From positions 56,001 through 120,000 of the forward strand of contig JAJDUD010000062.1 of NCBI GenBank assembly GCA_022826825.1: a DNA stretch of 64,000 nucleotides, in the 5' to 3' direction. Within the stretch, counting starts at the first letter, position 1; every line of letters begins with the position of its first letter. The notes beneath the pieces were generated by a model that saw only the letters and a program-made list of their open reading frames with translations, did no database searches and was not told the DNA's origin. The translations under genes and the position numbers were made by a program. This stretch comes from Acidobacteriota bacterium. GTDB taxonomy: Bacteria; Acidobacteriota; Vicinamibacteria; Marinacidobacterales; Marinacidobacteraceae. Positions 43,645 to 51,081 of the stretch are shown here, piece after piece.

Positions 43645-45009
43645 ATGTCAGAAGGAATGTGGTTGAACCGCAGGGCGTTTCTGAAGGGCGCCGGCGCAAC
43701 CGCGCTCGCGGGCGCGGCGACGTCGGGAGCCTCGCTGCTCCACCCGGCGACGGCGAGAGCCGCGGCGGTGCAGGACGGGTCCGGCCAGTTCGACTTCGAC
43801 ACCCCCTACGACCGGGTCGGCACGGATTGCGCCAAGTGGGACACCATCATCGAGCGGCACGGCGCGGAGAACATCCAGGTGGCGATGGGCGTCGCCGACA
43901 TGGACTTCCAGTGCGCCCCGGCCATCACCGAAGCCCTGATCGACCGCGTCAAGCACGAGAACTGGGGCTACCTCAAGATGCCGGAGGACTTCTTCCCGGC
44001 CATCCTTGACTGGAACCGGACGCGGCACGGGCTGGAGATCAATCCCGACCTGATGGCGCTCTCCGACGGCGTCCACCCGGCGCTGATCGCGGCGCTCAAG
44101 GCGTTCGCGCGGCCGGGGAGCCGGGTGCTGCTGACGACATCCACCTACAGCGGCTTCTACACCGACCTCCGCGAGTCCCACACGCTCGCCGAAGAGAGTC
44201 CGCTGATCATCGACAACGGGGTCCACCGGCTGGACTTCGACGACCTCGAGTCCCGGATCTCGCAGGAAACCGACGCGCTGATCCTCTGCAACCCGCAGAA
44301 CCCGACCGGGAACTGCTGGTCGCCGGAAGACCTCATGCGGCTCGGACAACTGTGTCTTGAGCGCCGCGTCGTGGTGCTGGCCGACGAGATCCACTGCGAC
44401 TTCGTCACCAAGGGGCAGAAGTACACCCCGTTCGCCACGCTGCCGGACAAGGCGGTCGTGGACAACAGCGTCACCTTCCAGTCGGGAAGCAAGACCTTCA
44501 GCCTCGCCGCCATGAAGGTCGCCTGGTTCCATTCCACCAATCCCGAGTACTTCCAGAAGGTCCAGGATCAGCACATGGCGCAGACCAACACGCTCGGCGT
44601 GGTGGCGCACCATGCCGCCCTCCGGGGCGGCGCGGACTGGCTGGACCAGTTGCTGGTCTATCTCGACGGCAACCACGACCTCGTCGAGCGGTACCTCCGC
44701 GAGAAGGTCCCGCAGGTGCAGTACACCAAGGCGCAGGGCACCTACCTCGCCTGGCTGGACGTGTCGCAGGTCGCCGAAGCGATCGGCGCAACGGAGAAGG
44801 CCGCGGCGGCCACCGAGACCGAGGAGGAAGAGGTGACGCCGGAGGACATCGTGGTCCGCTGGCTCGTCGAGAACGCGGGGGTGTACACCAACCCGGGTTC
44901 GAACTACGGCCCGGGCGGCGAGGGTTGGGTCCGGATGAACCTCGGCACGTCGCGGCAGTTGATCCAGGTCGCGCTCGACAACATCGCGGAGGCGATGAAC
45001 AGCCTTTAG
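43645..45009 (+). CDS. Tat-exported MalY/PatB-type PLP aminotransferase (C-S lyase-like)
   Basis: 454 residues. Twin-arginine signal WLNRRAFLKGAGATALAG. The catalytic domain is of the MalY/PatB class: VAMGVADMDFQCAPAITEAL, the LTTSTYSGFY turn, LCNPQNPTGNCW, VLADEIHCDFV, and the PLP lysine in FQSGSKTFSLA (Lys283). An acidic insert (ATETEEEEVTPED) lies near the C-terminus. Family members cleave cystathionine-like C-S bonds or transaminate; export by Tat fits a folded cofactor protein. A strong GAAGGAG site precedes the ATG. First gene of a plus-strand run with three more Tat proteins. Confidence 0.88.
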   Translation: MSEGMWLNRRAFLKGAGATALAGAATSGASLLHPATARAAAVQDGSGQFDFDTPYDRVGTDCAKWDTIIERHGAENIQVAMGVADMDFQCAPAITEALIDRVKHENWGYLKMPEDFFPAILDWNRTRHGLEINPDLMALSDGVHPALIAALKAFARPGSRVLLTTSTYSGFYTDLRESHTLAEESPLIIDNGVHRLDFDDLESRISQETDALILCNPQNPTGNCWSPEDLMRLGQLCLERRVVVLADEIHCDFVTKGQKYTPFATLPDKAVVDNSVTFQSGSKTFSLAAMKVAWFHSTNPEYFQKVQDQHMAQTNTLGVVAHHAALRGGADWLDQLLVYLDGNHDLVERYLREKVPQVQYTKAQGTYLAWLDVSQVAEAIGATEKAAAATETEEEEVTPEDIVVRWLVENAGVYTNPGSNYGPGGEGWVRMNLGTSRQLIQVALDNIAEAMNSL

Positions 45010-45029
45010 GTTGATCTGAAGCGGGCCCG

Positions 45030-45305
45030 ATGCGCCGCCGCGACTTCACCGCTCTCGCCGCCGGAAGCGCGGCCGCCGCGCTCTGGCAGCAGGCCTGTTC
45101 GGAAGTGCAGGTGACCCAGGAGGTCTCGGTCGGCACCGCGCAAGCCTTGCTGGATCATCAGGGGCCGCGGGGGATTTACGAGGATCTCGCCGAACTGGAC
45201 CGGCTACGCCGGGCCATTGCGAACATGGTGAACGTCCAGCGGACCCTCAGGGAGTTCCCGCTCGATCCCGACGAACCGCCGCTCACCGTTTTCCGACGCG
45301 GTTGA
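45030..45305 (+). CDS. Tat lipoprotein resembling the AtzG/GatC-like small amidase subunit
   Basis: 91 residues. N-terminus MRRRDFTALAAGSAAAALW with a twin-arginine motif and WQQAC as a lipobox. The mature part is helical (DLAELDRLRRAIANMVNVQ) and ends REFPLDPDEPPLTVFRR. That ending resembles the conserved C-terminus of DUF4089/AtzG proteins, which bind AtzE-type amidases. The amidase gene follows after 2 bases. I infer it is the signal-bearing small subunit of the amidase; the similarity is by eye and short. Confidence 0.6.
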   Translation: MRRRDFTALAAGSAAAALWQQACSEVQVTQEVSVGTAQALLDHQGPRGIYEDLAELDRLRRAIANMVNVQRTLREFPLDPDEPPLTVFRRG

Positions 45306-45307
45306 CC

Positions 45308-46783
45308 ATGGCAATCGAGGAATCCACCTTTTTCCTGACCGTCTCGGAGCTGGCGGCCGGCCTCCGGGACGGATCCTTCAGTTCCGTCGAGCTGACCGAG
45401 GCGTACCTCGATCGCGCGGAGGAGCTGGACGTTCCCCCGTTCGACCTGCCGAGCGAACCGCGCGAAGACCACCAGGGGAAGCTGGCCACCATGGTCACGA
45501 TCGCCCGCGACCAGGCTCTCGAAGCGGCCGAGCGCGCGGATCGTGAGCTGGCGGCCGGCGACCCGCGCAGCATCCTGCACGGGCTTCCCTACGGGGTGAA
45601 GGACCTGCTGGACACGCGCGGCGTCCGCACCACCTGGGGATCGGGCATCTTCCGGGACCGCGTGCCGGACCGGAACGCCGCCGTCATCGACCGCCTGGAA
45701 GAGGCCGGGGCGGTGATGATGGCCAAGAACTCGCTCGGTGAGTTCGCGGGCGGCAACACCAGCTCGGCGCTGAACCCCTGGAAGCTGGACCGCACCAGCT
45801 TCGGTTCGTCGAGCGGGACGGTCTCGGCCGCGGTCGCGGGCCTGATCGGCTTCGGGATCGGCACCGAGACGGGCGGTTCCATCGTCTTCCCCGCGTCGGC
45901 AGTGGGAGCCTCGGGGCTCCGTCCCACCTTCGGCCGGGTGAGCCGGTTCGGCTGCATGGCGCTCTCCTGGAGCCTCGACAAGATCGGCCCGGTGGGCCGC
46001 TCCGCGGAGGACTGCGGGCACGTGCTGGAGGTGATCGCCGGCCGGGACGCCCGGGACACCTCGACGGCGGATCGACCGTTCGTCTTCCGCGCGGATCCGG
46101 GGTCGATGCGCGGGAAACGTCTCGGCGTCCACCGGTCCGAGTTCCTGCTCTCCCAGTCCGAGACCACCCGGCGGGTGTTCCAGGAAGCACTCGACGTCTT
46201 CGCGGCCATGGGCATGGAGATCGAGGACATCGAGCTGCCCCGCTTCCCCACCGGGGCCCTCTTCACCACCATCGTCACCGTGGAGAGCGGGACGAACTTC
46301 AGGTCCCTCTTCGACGACGGGCGCGCGGCGCAGATGTTCTCCTTCAACGAGGACCGGCGCGCCGGCTGGATGGCGGGCCGGATGCTCCCCGCCGCCGACT
46401 ACCTGACCGCGCAGCGGATCCGCAACCAGCTCGTGCGCGAGGCCGACGAGATCGTCTCCCGCTACGACGCGGTCATCGCGCCGACCTGGCCGAACGGGGC
46501 GGCGCTCCGGGTGGTGCGGGACGGGTGGCCGATCCCGGCGCGGAACGAGTGGGAGCCGCCGGACGAGGTGAGCGGCGCGACGCCGCGGCTCAACTACATC
46601 GCGAACCTGGTCGGCCACCCCGGCCTCGCCATCCCCTGCGGGTTCGACGAGGACGGGTTGCCGCTGTCGCTCCAGATCGTCGGCTCGCCGATGGACGACC
46701 AGGCGGTCCTCGACTTCGGAATGGCGTTCCAGCGGGAGACCGACTGGCACCGGCAGCGGCCGCCCTTCCCCTGGCGGGAGTAG
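45308..46783 (+). CDS. Amidase-signature hydrolase
   Basis: 491 residues. Complete amidase-signature triad: Lys98 (YGVKDLLD), cis-Ser168 in FGSSSGTVSAA, and nucleophile Ser191 in GIGTETGGSIVFPAS. The C-terminal half contains LNYIANLVGHPGLAIPCGFD. It cleaves an amide, but the substrate cannot be told from sequence. It has no signal peptide of its own (MAIEESTFFLTVSEL) and no ribosome site, so translation is probably coupled to the Tat-lipoprotein stop 2 bases upstream. Unlike both neighbours it would stay in the cytoplasm unless co-exported. Confidence 0.9.
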   Translation: MAIEESTFFLTVSELAAGLRDGSFSSVELTEAYLDRAEELDVPPFDLPSEPREDHQGKLATMVTIARDQALEAAERADRELAAGDPRSILHGLPYGVKDLLDTRGVRTTWGSGIFRDRVPDRNAAVIDRLEEAGAVMMAKNSLGEFAGGNTSSALNPWKLDRTSFGSSSGTVSAAVAGLIGFGIGTETGGSIVFPASAVGASGLRPTFGRVSRFGCMALSWSLDKIGPVGRSAEDCGHVLEVIAGRDARDTSTADRPFVFRADPGSMRGKRLGVHRSEFLLSQSETTRRVFQEALDVFAAMGMEIEDIELPRFPTGALFTTIVTVESGTNFRSLFDDGRAAQMFSFNEDRRAGWMAGRMLPAADYLTAQRIRNQLVREADEIVSRYDAVIAPTWPNGAALRVVRDGWPIPARNEWEPPDEVSGATPRLNYIANLVGHPGLAIPCGFDEDGLPLSLQIVGSPMDDQAVLDFGMAFQRETDWHRQRPPFPWRE

Positions 46784-46835
46784 CGGAGCCCGCTTTCGGC
46801 GCCGGGTCCGGGCCAAGTCGCAGGGAGGAAGTGAG

Positions 46836-48161
46836 ATGAAGAGACGGGTGGACGGACTCTCGCGGCGCGAGTTCCTGGCCGGCTCCGCCGCGTTCACGCT
46901 GGCGTGCTCCGCCCGCTCGGCCGAGGAACCCCAGTTCGACCTGCTGCTCAGGGGCGGCCACCTGATCGATCCCCGGAACGGGCTGAGCGCGGTCCGCGAC
47001 GTGGCCGTGCACGAAGGCAAAGTGGCGGCCGTCGAGGAGGTCATCGACCCGGGACGGGCCTTCAAGATCATCGAGTGCGGGGGCCTCTTCGTCACCCCCG
47101 GGCTGATCGACCTGCACGTGCACGTGTTCGCGGGCACGAACGAGGTGGGGTCGTATGCCGGGGACAACAGCCTCTACCCGGACGGCCACACCTTCCGCTC
47201 GGGCGTGACGACCGTTCTGGACGCGGGCTGCGCGGGCTGGAGAAACTTCGAGACCTTCCGGGAGACGGTCATCAGCCGGTCGCGGACCCGGGTGCTCGCG
47301 CTCGCCAACATCGTCGGCCACGGGATGCGGGGCGGTGACATCGAGCAGGACCTCGAAGACATGAAGGCCGATCCGACCGCTGCCCTCGCCCGCGAGCATG
47401 CCGACGTGATCGTCGGAGTGAAGACCGCCCACTACGCGGCGCCCGACTGGTATCCGGTGGAGGAGTCGGTGCGCGCCGGCGACGCCGCCGGGATCCCGGT
47501 GATGGTGGATTTCGGCGCCGACCACCCGGAGCGCCCGCTCGAGACGCTGCTGGGCGAGAAACTCCGCCCGGGAGACATCTACACCCACTGCTTCGCGGGC
47601 AACCGCCGGGAGCTGCTCGAGGACGGGACGCCCAATCCCGGCCTCTTTGCCGGCCGGGAACGCGGCGTCGTCTTCGATGTCGGGCACGGCGCCGGCAGCT
47701 TCAAGTGGAGCGTGGCGGCGAGGTGCCTCGAAGCCGGCTTCCCGGCGGACTCGATCTCGACGGACCTCCACTTCGCGTCCATGAACGCCGGCATGGAGAG
47801 CCAGATCACGACCATGAACAAGTTCCTGGCCCTCGGCGAATCGCTGGACGACGTGATCCGGCAGTCCACCTGGAACCCCGCCCGGCAGATGAACCGCGAG
47901 GAGCTGGGGCACCTGTCCGTCGGAGCGATCGCCGATGTCGCGGTGCTCAGGAAGGAGTCCGGTGCGTTCGGCTTCGTGGACAGCTTCGGTGCGCGCCACG
48001 ACGGGACCGAGAAGCTGGCGTGCGAGATGACCTTCAAGGACGGCAGGCTCGTCTGGGACCCGAGCGGCCGGACCCGCCGGGACTGGCGTGAACTGCCGTT
48101 CGATTACGGCCGGCAGGGCGACTCGCGCTGGGACGGCATCCTGTACCGCCAGCGTTCGTAA
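46836..48161 (+). CDS. Tat-exported amidohydrolase (EF_0837/AHA_3915-like deacetylase type)
   Basis: 441 residues. Tat lipoprotein signal with SRREFLAG and FTLAC (Cys24). Amidohydrolase barrel: His94 and His96 (LIDLHVHVF), Lys196 (VIVGVKTAHY, likely carboxylated), His251 (YTHCFAGN), His284 (VFDVGHGAG) and Asp310 (SISTDLHF), a two-metal site as in dihydroorotase-like enzymes. Relatives of this group neighbour SelA/DgaE-like PLP enzymes, as here. Good GGAGGA site. It may deacylate an amino compound, with the neighbouring lyase acting next. Confidence 0.86.
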   Translation: MKRRVDGLSRREFLAGSAAFTLACSARSAEEPQFDLLLRGGHLIDPRNGLSAVRDVAVHEGKVAAVEEVIDPGRAFKIIECGGLFVTPGLIDLHVHVFAGTNEVGSYAGDNSLYPDGHTFRSGVTTVLDAGCAGWRNFETFRETVISRSRTRVLALANIVGHGMRGGDIEQDLEDMKADPTAALAREHADVIVGVKTAHYAAPDWYPVEESVRAGDAAGIPVMVDFGADHPERPLETLLGEKLRPGDIYTHCFAGNRRELLEDGTPNPGLFAGRERGVVFDVGHGAGSFKWSVAARCLEAGFPADSISTDLHFASMNAGMESQITTMNKFLALGESLDDVIRQSTWNPARQMNREELGHLSVGAIADVAVLRKESGAFGFVDSFGARHDGTEKLACEMTFKDGRLVWDPSGRTRRDWRELPFDYGRQGDSRWDGILYRQRS

Positions 48162-48176
48162 GAGGGAGACGGCAAC

Positions 48177-49370
48177 ATGACTGTCAAGATGACCCGGCGG
48201 CGCGTGCTGCAGGGCGGCGCCTCCGCCGCCGTGCTGGGAGCCGCGAGCTGCGACTCCGCGCCGAGCGCCTCCCCGGACCCGGGGGACGTCTACCGGCGTT
48301 TGGGGATCGAACCGGTGATCAACGGCATCGGTACCGTGACGGTCCTCGGCGGCTCCCTCATGCCACCCGAAGTCACGGACGCCATGGTCGCGGCGTCCCG
48401 CAACTTCGTGCCCCTGCCGGAACTCCAGGAGCGGGCGGGTGACCACATCGCCGAGCTGCTCGGGGTGCCGGCCGCCATGATCTCGGCCGGGGCCGCCTCC
48501 GCGATGACCTGCGGGACGGCGGCGGCGATCGCCGGGGACGACGACGAGAAGCTGCGGATGCTCCCGGACACCACCGGGATGAAGAACGAGGTCATCCAGC
48601 AGCGGGCCCATCACACCGGCTACCAGGCCCAGATGGAGCTCGTGGGGGCGAAGATCGTCTGGGTGGACACCCGGGAGGAGCTGGAAGCGGCAATCAACGA
48701 GCGGACGGCCTTGATGTTCTTCCTGAACTTCGCCGACCCCCGAGGCGAGATCGGACGCGCCGAGTGGATCGAGGTGGCCCGGGCGCATGGCGTACCCACC
48801 ATGAACGACGCCGCCGCCGACATCCCGCCTCCGGAGCGGCTCCACACCTACGTCGAAGAGGGCTTCGACATGGTCGCCTTCTCGGGCGGCAAGGGGCTGA
48901 GGGGTCCGCAGGCCACGGGACTCCTGCTCGGACGCCCCGACCTGATCCAGGCGGCGCGGAAGGCGATCAGCCCGTTCGGCGGCATCGGGCGCGGCATGAA
49001 GGTGGGCAAGGAGGAGATCGTCGGCCTGGTGGCGGCGGTCGAGCGCTACGTGTCCCTCGACCACGGCGCCGAGCGGCGCGAACTCGACGCGCGCGCCGAG
49101 CTGATTTCACAGGTCCTCGGGAGTGTGAGCGGCCTCTCCTGCGAGACCCACGTACCGGAGATCGCCAACCACGTCCCCCACGTGGTGGTGAACTGGAACG
49201 AGGGCGACCTGGGCCTGACCTCGGAAGAGGCGGTCGCGCGTCTTCTCGATGGAGAGCCGCCGATCGCGGTCTCCCGTTCGGGAGAAGGACAGCTCCGCAT
49301 CTCGACGTGGATGCTCCGCCCCGGCCAGGACGCCGTGGTGGTGGAGCACGTGAAGGCCTTGTTCGTCTAG
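48177..49370 (+). CDS. Tat-exported SelA/DgaE-like PLP enzyme
   Basis: 397 residues. Tat lipoprotein signal TRRRVLQGGASAAVLGAASC (Cys25). The fold-type I core matches the SelA-like group that includes D-glucosaminate-6-phosphate ammonia-lyase: EPVINGIGTVTVLGGS, MISAGAASAMTCGTAAAIAG, MNDAAADIPP with Asp211, and FSGGKGLRGPQATGLL with PLP Lys239. It is too short for, and differs from, true SelA at 16992. An ammonia-lyase or racemase-type activity on an exported amino compound is inferred. GGGAG lies before the ATG. Confidence 0.85.
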   Translation: MTVKMTRRRVLQGGASAAVLGAASCDSAPSASPDPGDVYRRLGIEPVINGIGTVTVLGGSLMPPEVTDAMVAASRNFVPLPELQERAGDHIAELLGVPAAMISAGAASAMTCGTAAAIAGDDDEKLRMLPDTTGMKNEVIQQRAHHTGYQAQMELVGAKIVWVDTREELEAAINERTALMFFLNFADPRGEIGRAEWIEVARAHGVPTMNDAAADIPPPERLHTYVEEGFDMVAFSGGKGLRGPQATGLLLGRPDLIQAARKAISPFGGIGRGMKVGKEEIVGLVAAVERYVSLDHGAERRELDARAELISQVLGSVSGLSCETHVPEIANHVPHVVVNWNEGDLGLTSEEAVARLLDGEPPIAVSRSGEGQLRISTWMLRPGQDAVVVEHVKALFV

Positions 49371-49386
49371 GTAGGCCGACCCGATC

Positions 49387-49410
49387 GCGGAAACGGCTTG
49401 GAACGCCGGC
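49387..49410. repeat. Dispersed 24-bp repeat between convergent genes
   Basis: Identical, in inverted orientation, to 22822-22846 (less one end base). Contains GGCTTGGAACGCCGGC. It lies between the stop codons of two convergent genes, like the other members of the intergenic repeat family. Confidence 0.65.
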
Positions 49411-49452
49411 GGTGCCGTCCCGCCGAGCCCGGTTAGCCCCTGAACCCTGCTG

Positions 49453-50958
49453 CTAACGCCCGGAGGTCCGTTCGATGAACCCGCCGACGTCCTCCCGCCA
49501 CTGCGGCAGGAGCGACTCCTCGACGTACATCATGTGGCCGGCGGCAAAGTCGGCCCGTTCGATGTTGGCTCGGAGATCCGGGGGAAGTCCCATCTGCTCC
49601 ACGGACCACATCGCGGCGAAGTAGGGGGTGGCCAGGTCGTAGAGCCCGTTGACGAGGAGAACCTTCAGTTCCGGGTTCCGCTTCATGGCGCGGGCGAGGT
49701 CGGGCGCCACGTTCGGCGTCCCGCCGCCGCGGCCGAAGACGCCGCCGCCGCGGAGCCGGCCCCAGTTCCAGTTGCGGGTGGCGCCGCTCGGCACGTATTC
49801 CCGGTCGCCGTCGTAGCCCAGTTCGCCCCGAAGGTAGCTGTTGAACGCCGAGGTGTAGGCCGAGCTGATCGCGGAGGACTGGGGATCGTGCGACGGGCGG
49901 ACTCCCAGCACGTCGCCGGCCGGTCCGGTGAAGCGGGCGTCGAGCCGCCCGACAATGCGCCCTTCGTCGCGGAGGAGTTCGGCCTCGAATTCGGGCGCGG
50001 TGACCCGGAGGTCCGACTTGTCGATGAAATCCTTGCTGAGACCGGTGTAGAGGTGCATCTGATCGATCACCCGGGCGCGTTTCTCCGGATCGACCGTCGT
50101 GCCGGCAAGGAGCGCGGTCGCGTACTCGTTCAGTGACCAGGCCTCCACCTCGGCCATGAAGGCTTCGAGGTTGTCCGGGGAGCCACCCGGGAGCCGATCC
50201 AGGTAACGCGCGGTGATGGCGTACGACGGGAGGTTCACGATGTACGGGATGTCGTCCCCGGGGGCGAACTGGATGGTGTTGAACTGGAGGACCACCGAGA
50301 CCAGCACGATGCCGTTCAGGTCGATGTTGGCGCGCTGGAGGTGGCTGGCCAGCACGGCGGAACGCGTCGTGCCGTAGCTCTCGCCCAGCAGGTAGCGCGG
50401 CGAGTTCCAGCGGTCGTATTCACTGAGGAACCGGCGCACGAACTGGGCGAGGGAACGCGCGTCCTCATCGATCCCCCAGTAGTAGGAGCCTTCGGTGTCG
50501 CCGATGGGATGACTGAAGCCGGTGCCGATGGGATCCACCATCACGATGTCGGCCATGTCGAGGAGGGTGTAGGCGTTGTCCTCGAGCGGGTAGGGCGGCG
50601 CTCCCTGCGGTCCGACCTCGGGGGTGACCACCCGGCGCGGTCCCATGATGCCCATGTGGAGCCAGAAGGAAGCCGATCCCGGTCCGCCGTTGTAGGCGAA
50701 GATGAGGGGCCGCTCCTGGGCCGGCGCGCCGTTCGTGCGGAAGTAGGCGGTGTAGAAGAGCTTGCCGGCGGCCTCGCCATCACCGTTCGTGAGGGTGGTG
50801 TTAGCCACGACCGCGTCGTACTCGACGGTCTCGCCGTTCATCTCGATCGAGTGGCTGCTTTCCCAGCGGGACGCCGGCGCCGCGGATTCCGTTTCCTGGG
50901 CGGCGGCTCCACCGGTGACGAGGAGCAAAGCGGTCAGCAAGAGGAGCTTCTTCAACAT
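49453..50958 (-). CDS. Exported S10-family serine carboxypeptidase
   Basis: 501 residues with signal peptide MLKKLLLLTALLLVTGGAAAQ. S10 signature: FAYNGGPGSASFWLHMGIMG, VMVDPIGTGFSHP, catalytic Ser in YLLGESYGTTRS, Asp in LYDLATPYFA and His in FAAGHMMYVEE. It removes C-terminal residues from peptides at acidic to neutral pH. The ATG at 50958 has GGAGG eight bases upstream and fits the signal peptide; 42 further bases of open frame upstream are not needed. Convergent with the PLP-enzyme operon. Confidence 0.92.
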   Translation of the reverse strand: MLKKLLLLTALLLVTGGAAAQETESAAPASRWESSHSIEMNGETVEYDAVVANTTLTNGDGEAAGKLFYTAYFRTNGAPAQERPLIFAYNGGPGSASFWLHMGIMGPRRVVTPEVGPQGAPPYPLEDNAYTLLDMADIVMVDPIGTGFSHPIGDTEGSYYWGIDEDARSLAQFVRRFLSEYDRWNSPRYLLGESYGTTRSAVLASHLQRANIDLNGIVLVSVVLQFNTIQFAPGDDIPYIVNLPSYAITARYLDRLPGGSPDNLEAFMAEVEAWSLNEYATALLAGTTVDPEKRARVIDQMHLYTGLSKDFIDKSDLRVTAPEFEAELLRDEGRIVGRLDARFTGPAGDVLGVRPSHDPQSSAISSAYTSAFNSYLRGELGYDGDREYVPSGATRNWNWGRLRGGGVFGRGGGTPNVAPDLARAMKRNPELKVLLVNGLYDLATPYFAAMWSVEQMGLPPDLRANIERADFAAGHMMYVEESLLPQWREDVGGFIERTSGR

Positions 50959-51030
50959 CTCGGGACCTCCGGGGACGGCGGGAGTGGAACCGGCGAGCAT
51001 ACGTGATCCCCCGGTGCCGGCCGGAAACGA

Positions 51031-51062
51031 GAAAGGGGACCGCCCGCGAAGAGCGGTCCCCT
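51031..51062 (-). terminator. Intrinsic terminator after the TonB receptor gene
   Basis: On the minus strand AGGGGACCGC and GCGGTCCCCT form a 10-bp stem around a 9-base loop, followed by TTCTCGTTTCC. It lies 19 bases after the receptor stop at 51082 and about 75 bases before the S10 start. Confidence 0.75.
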
Positions 51063-51081
51063 GGGATGCAGGGCTCGAAGG

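Noticed and set aside
41378..43666. 762-residue plus-strand open frame opposite the M14 gene
   Set aside because: Shadow; the minus-strand peptidase has a signal peptide and metal-site motifs.
48177..49370. Second copy of selA
   Set aside because: The SelA-like fold is present, but the N-terminal tRNA-binding domain is missing and a Tat lipoprotein signal is present. It fits the SelA-like ammonia-lyase group, not selenium transferase.
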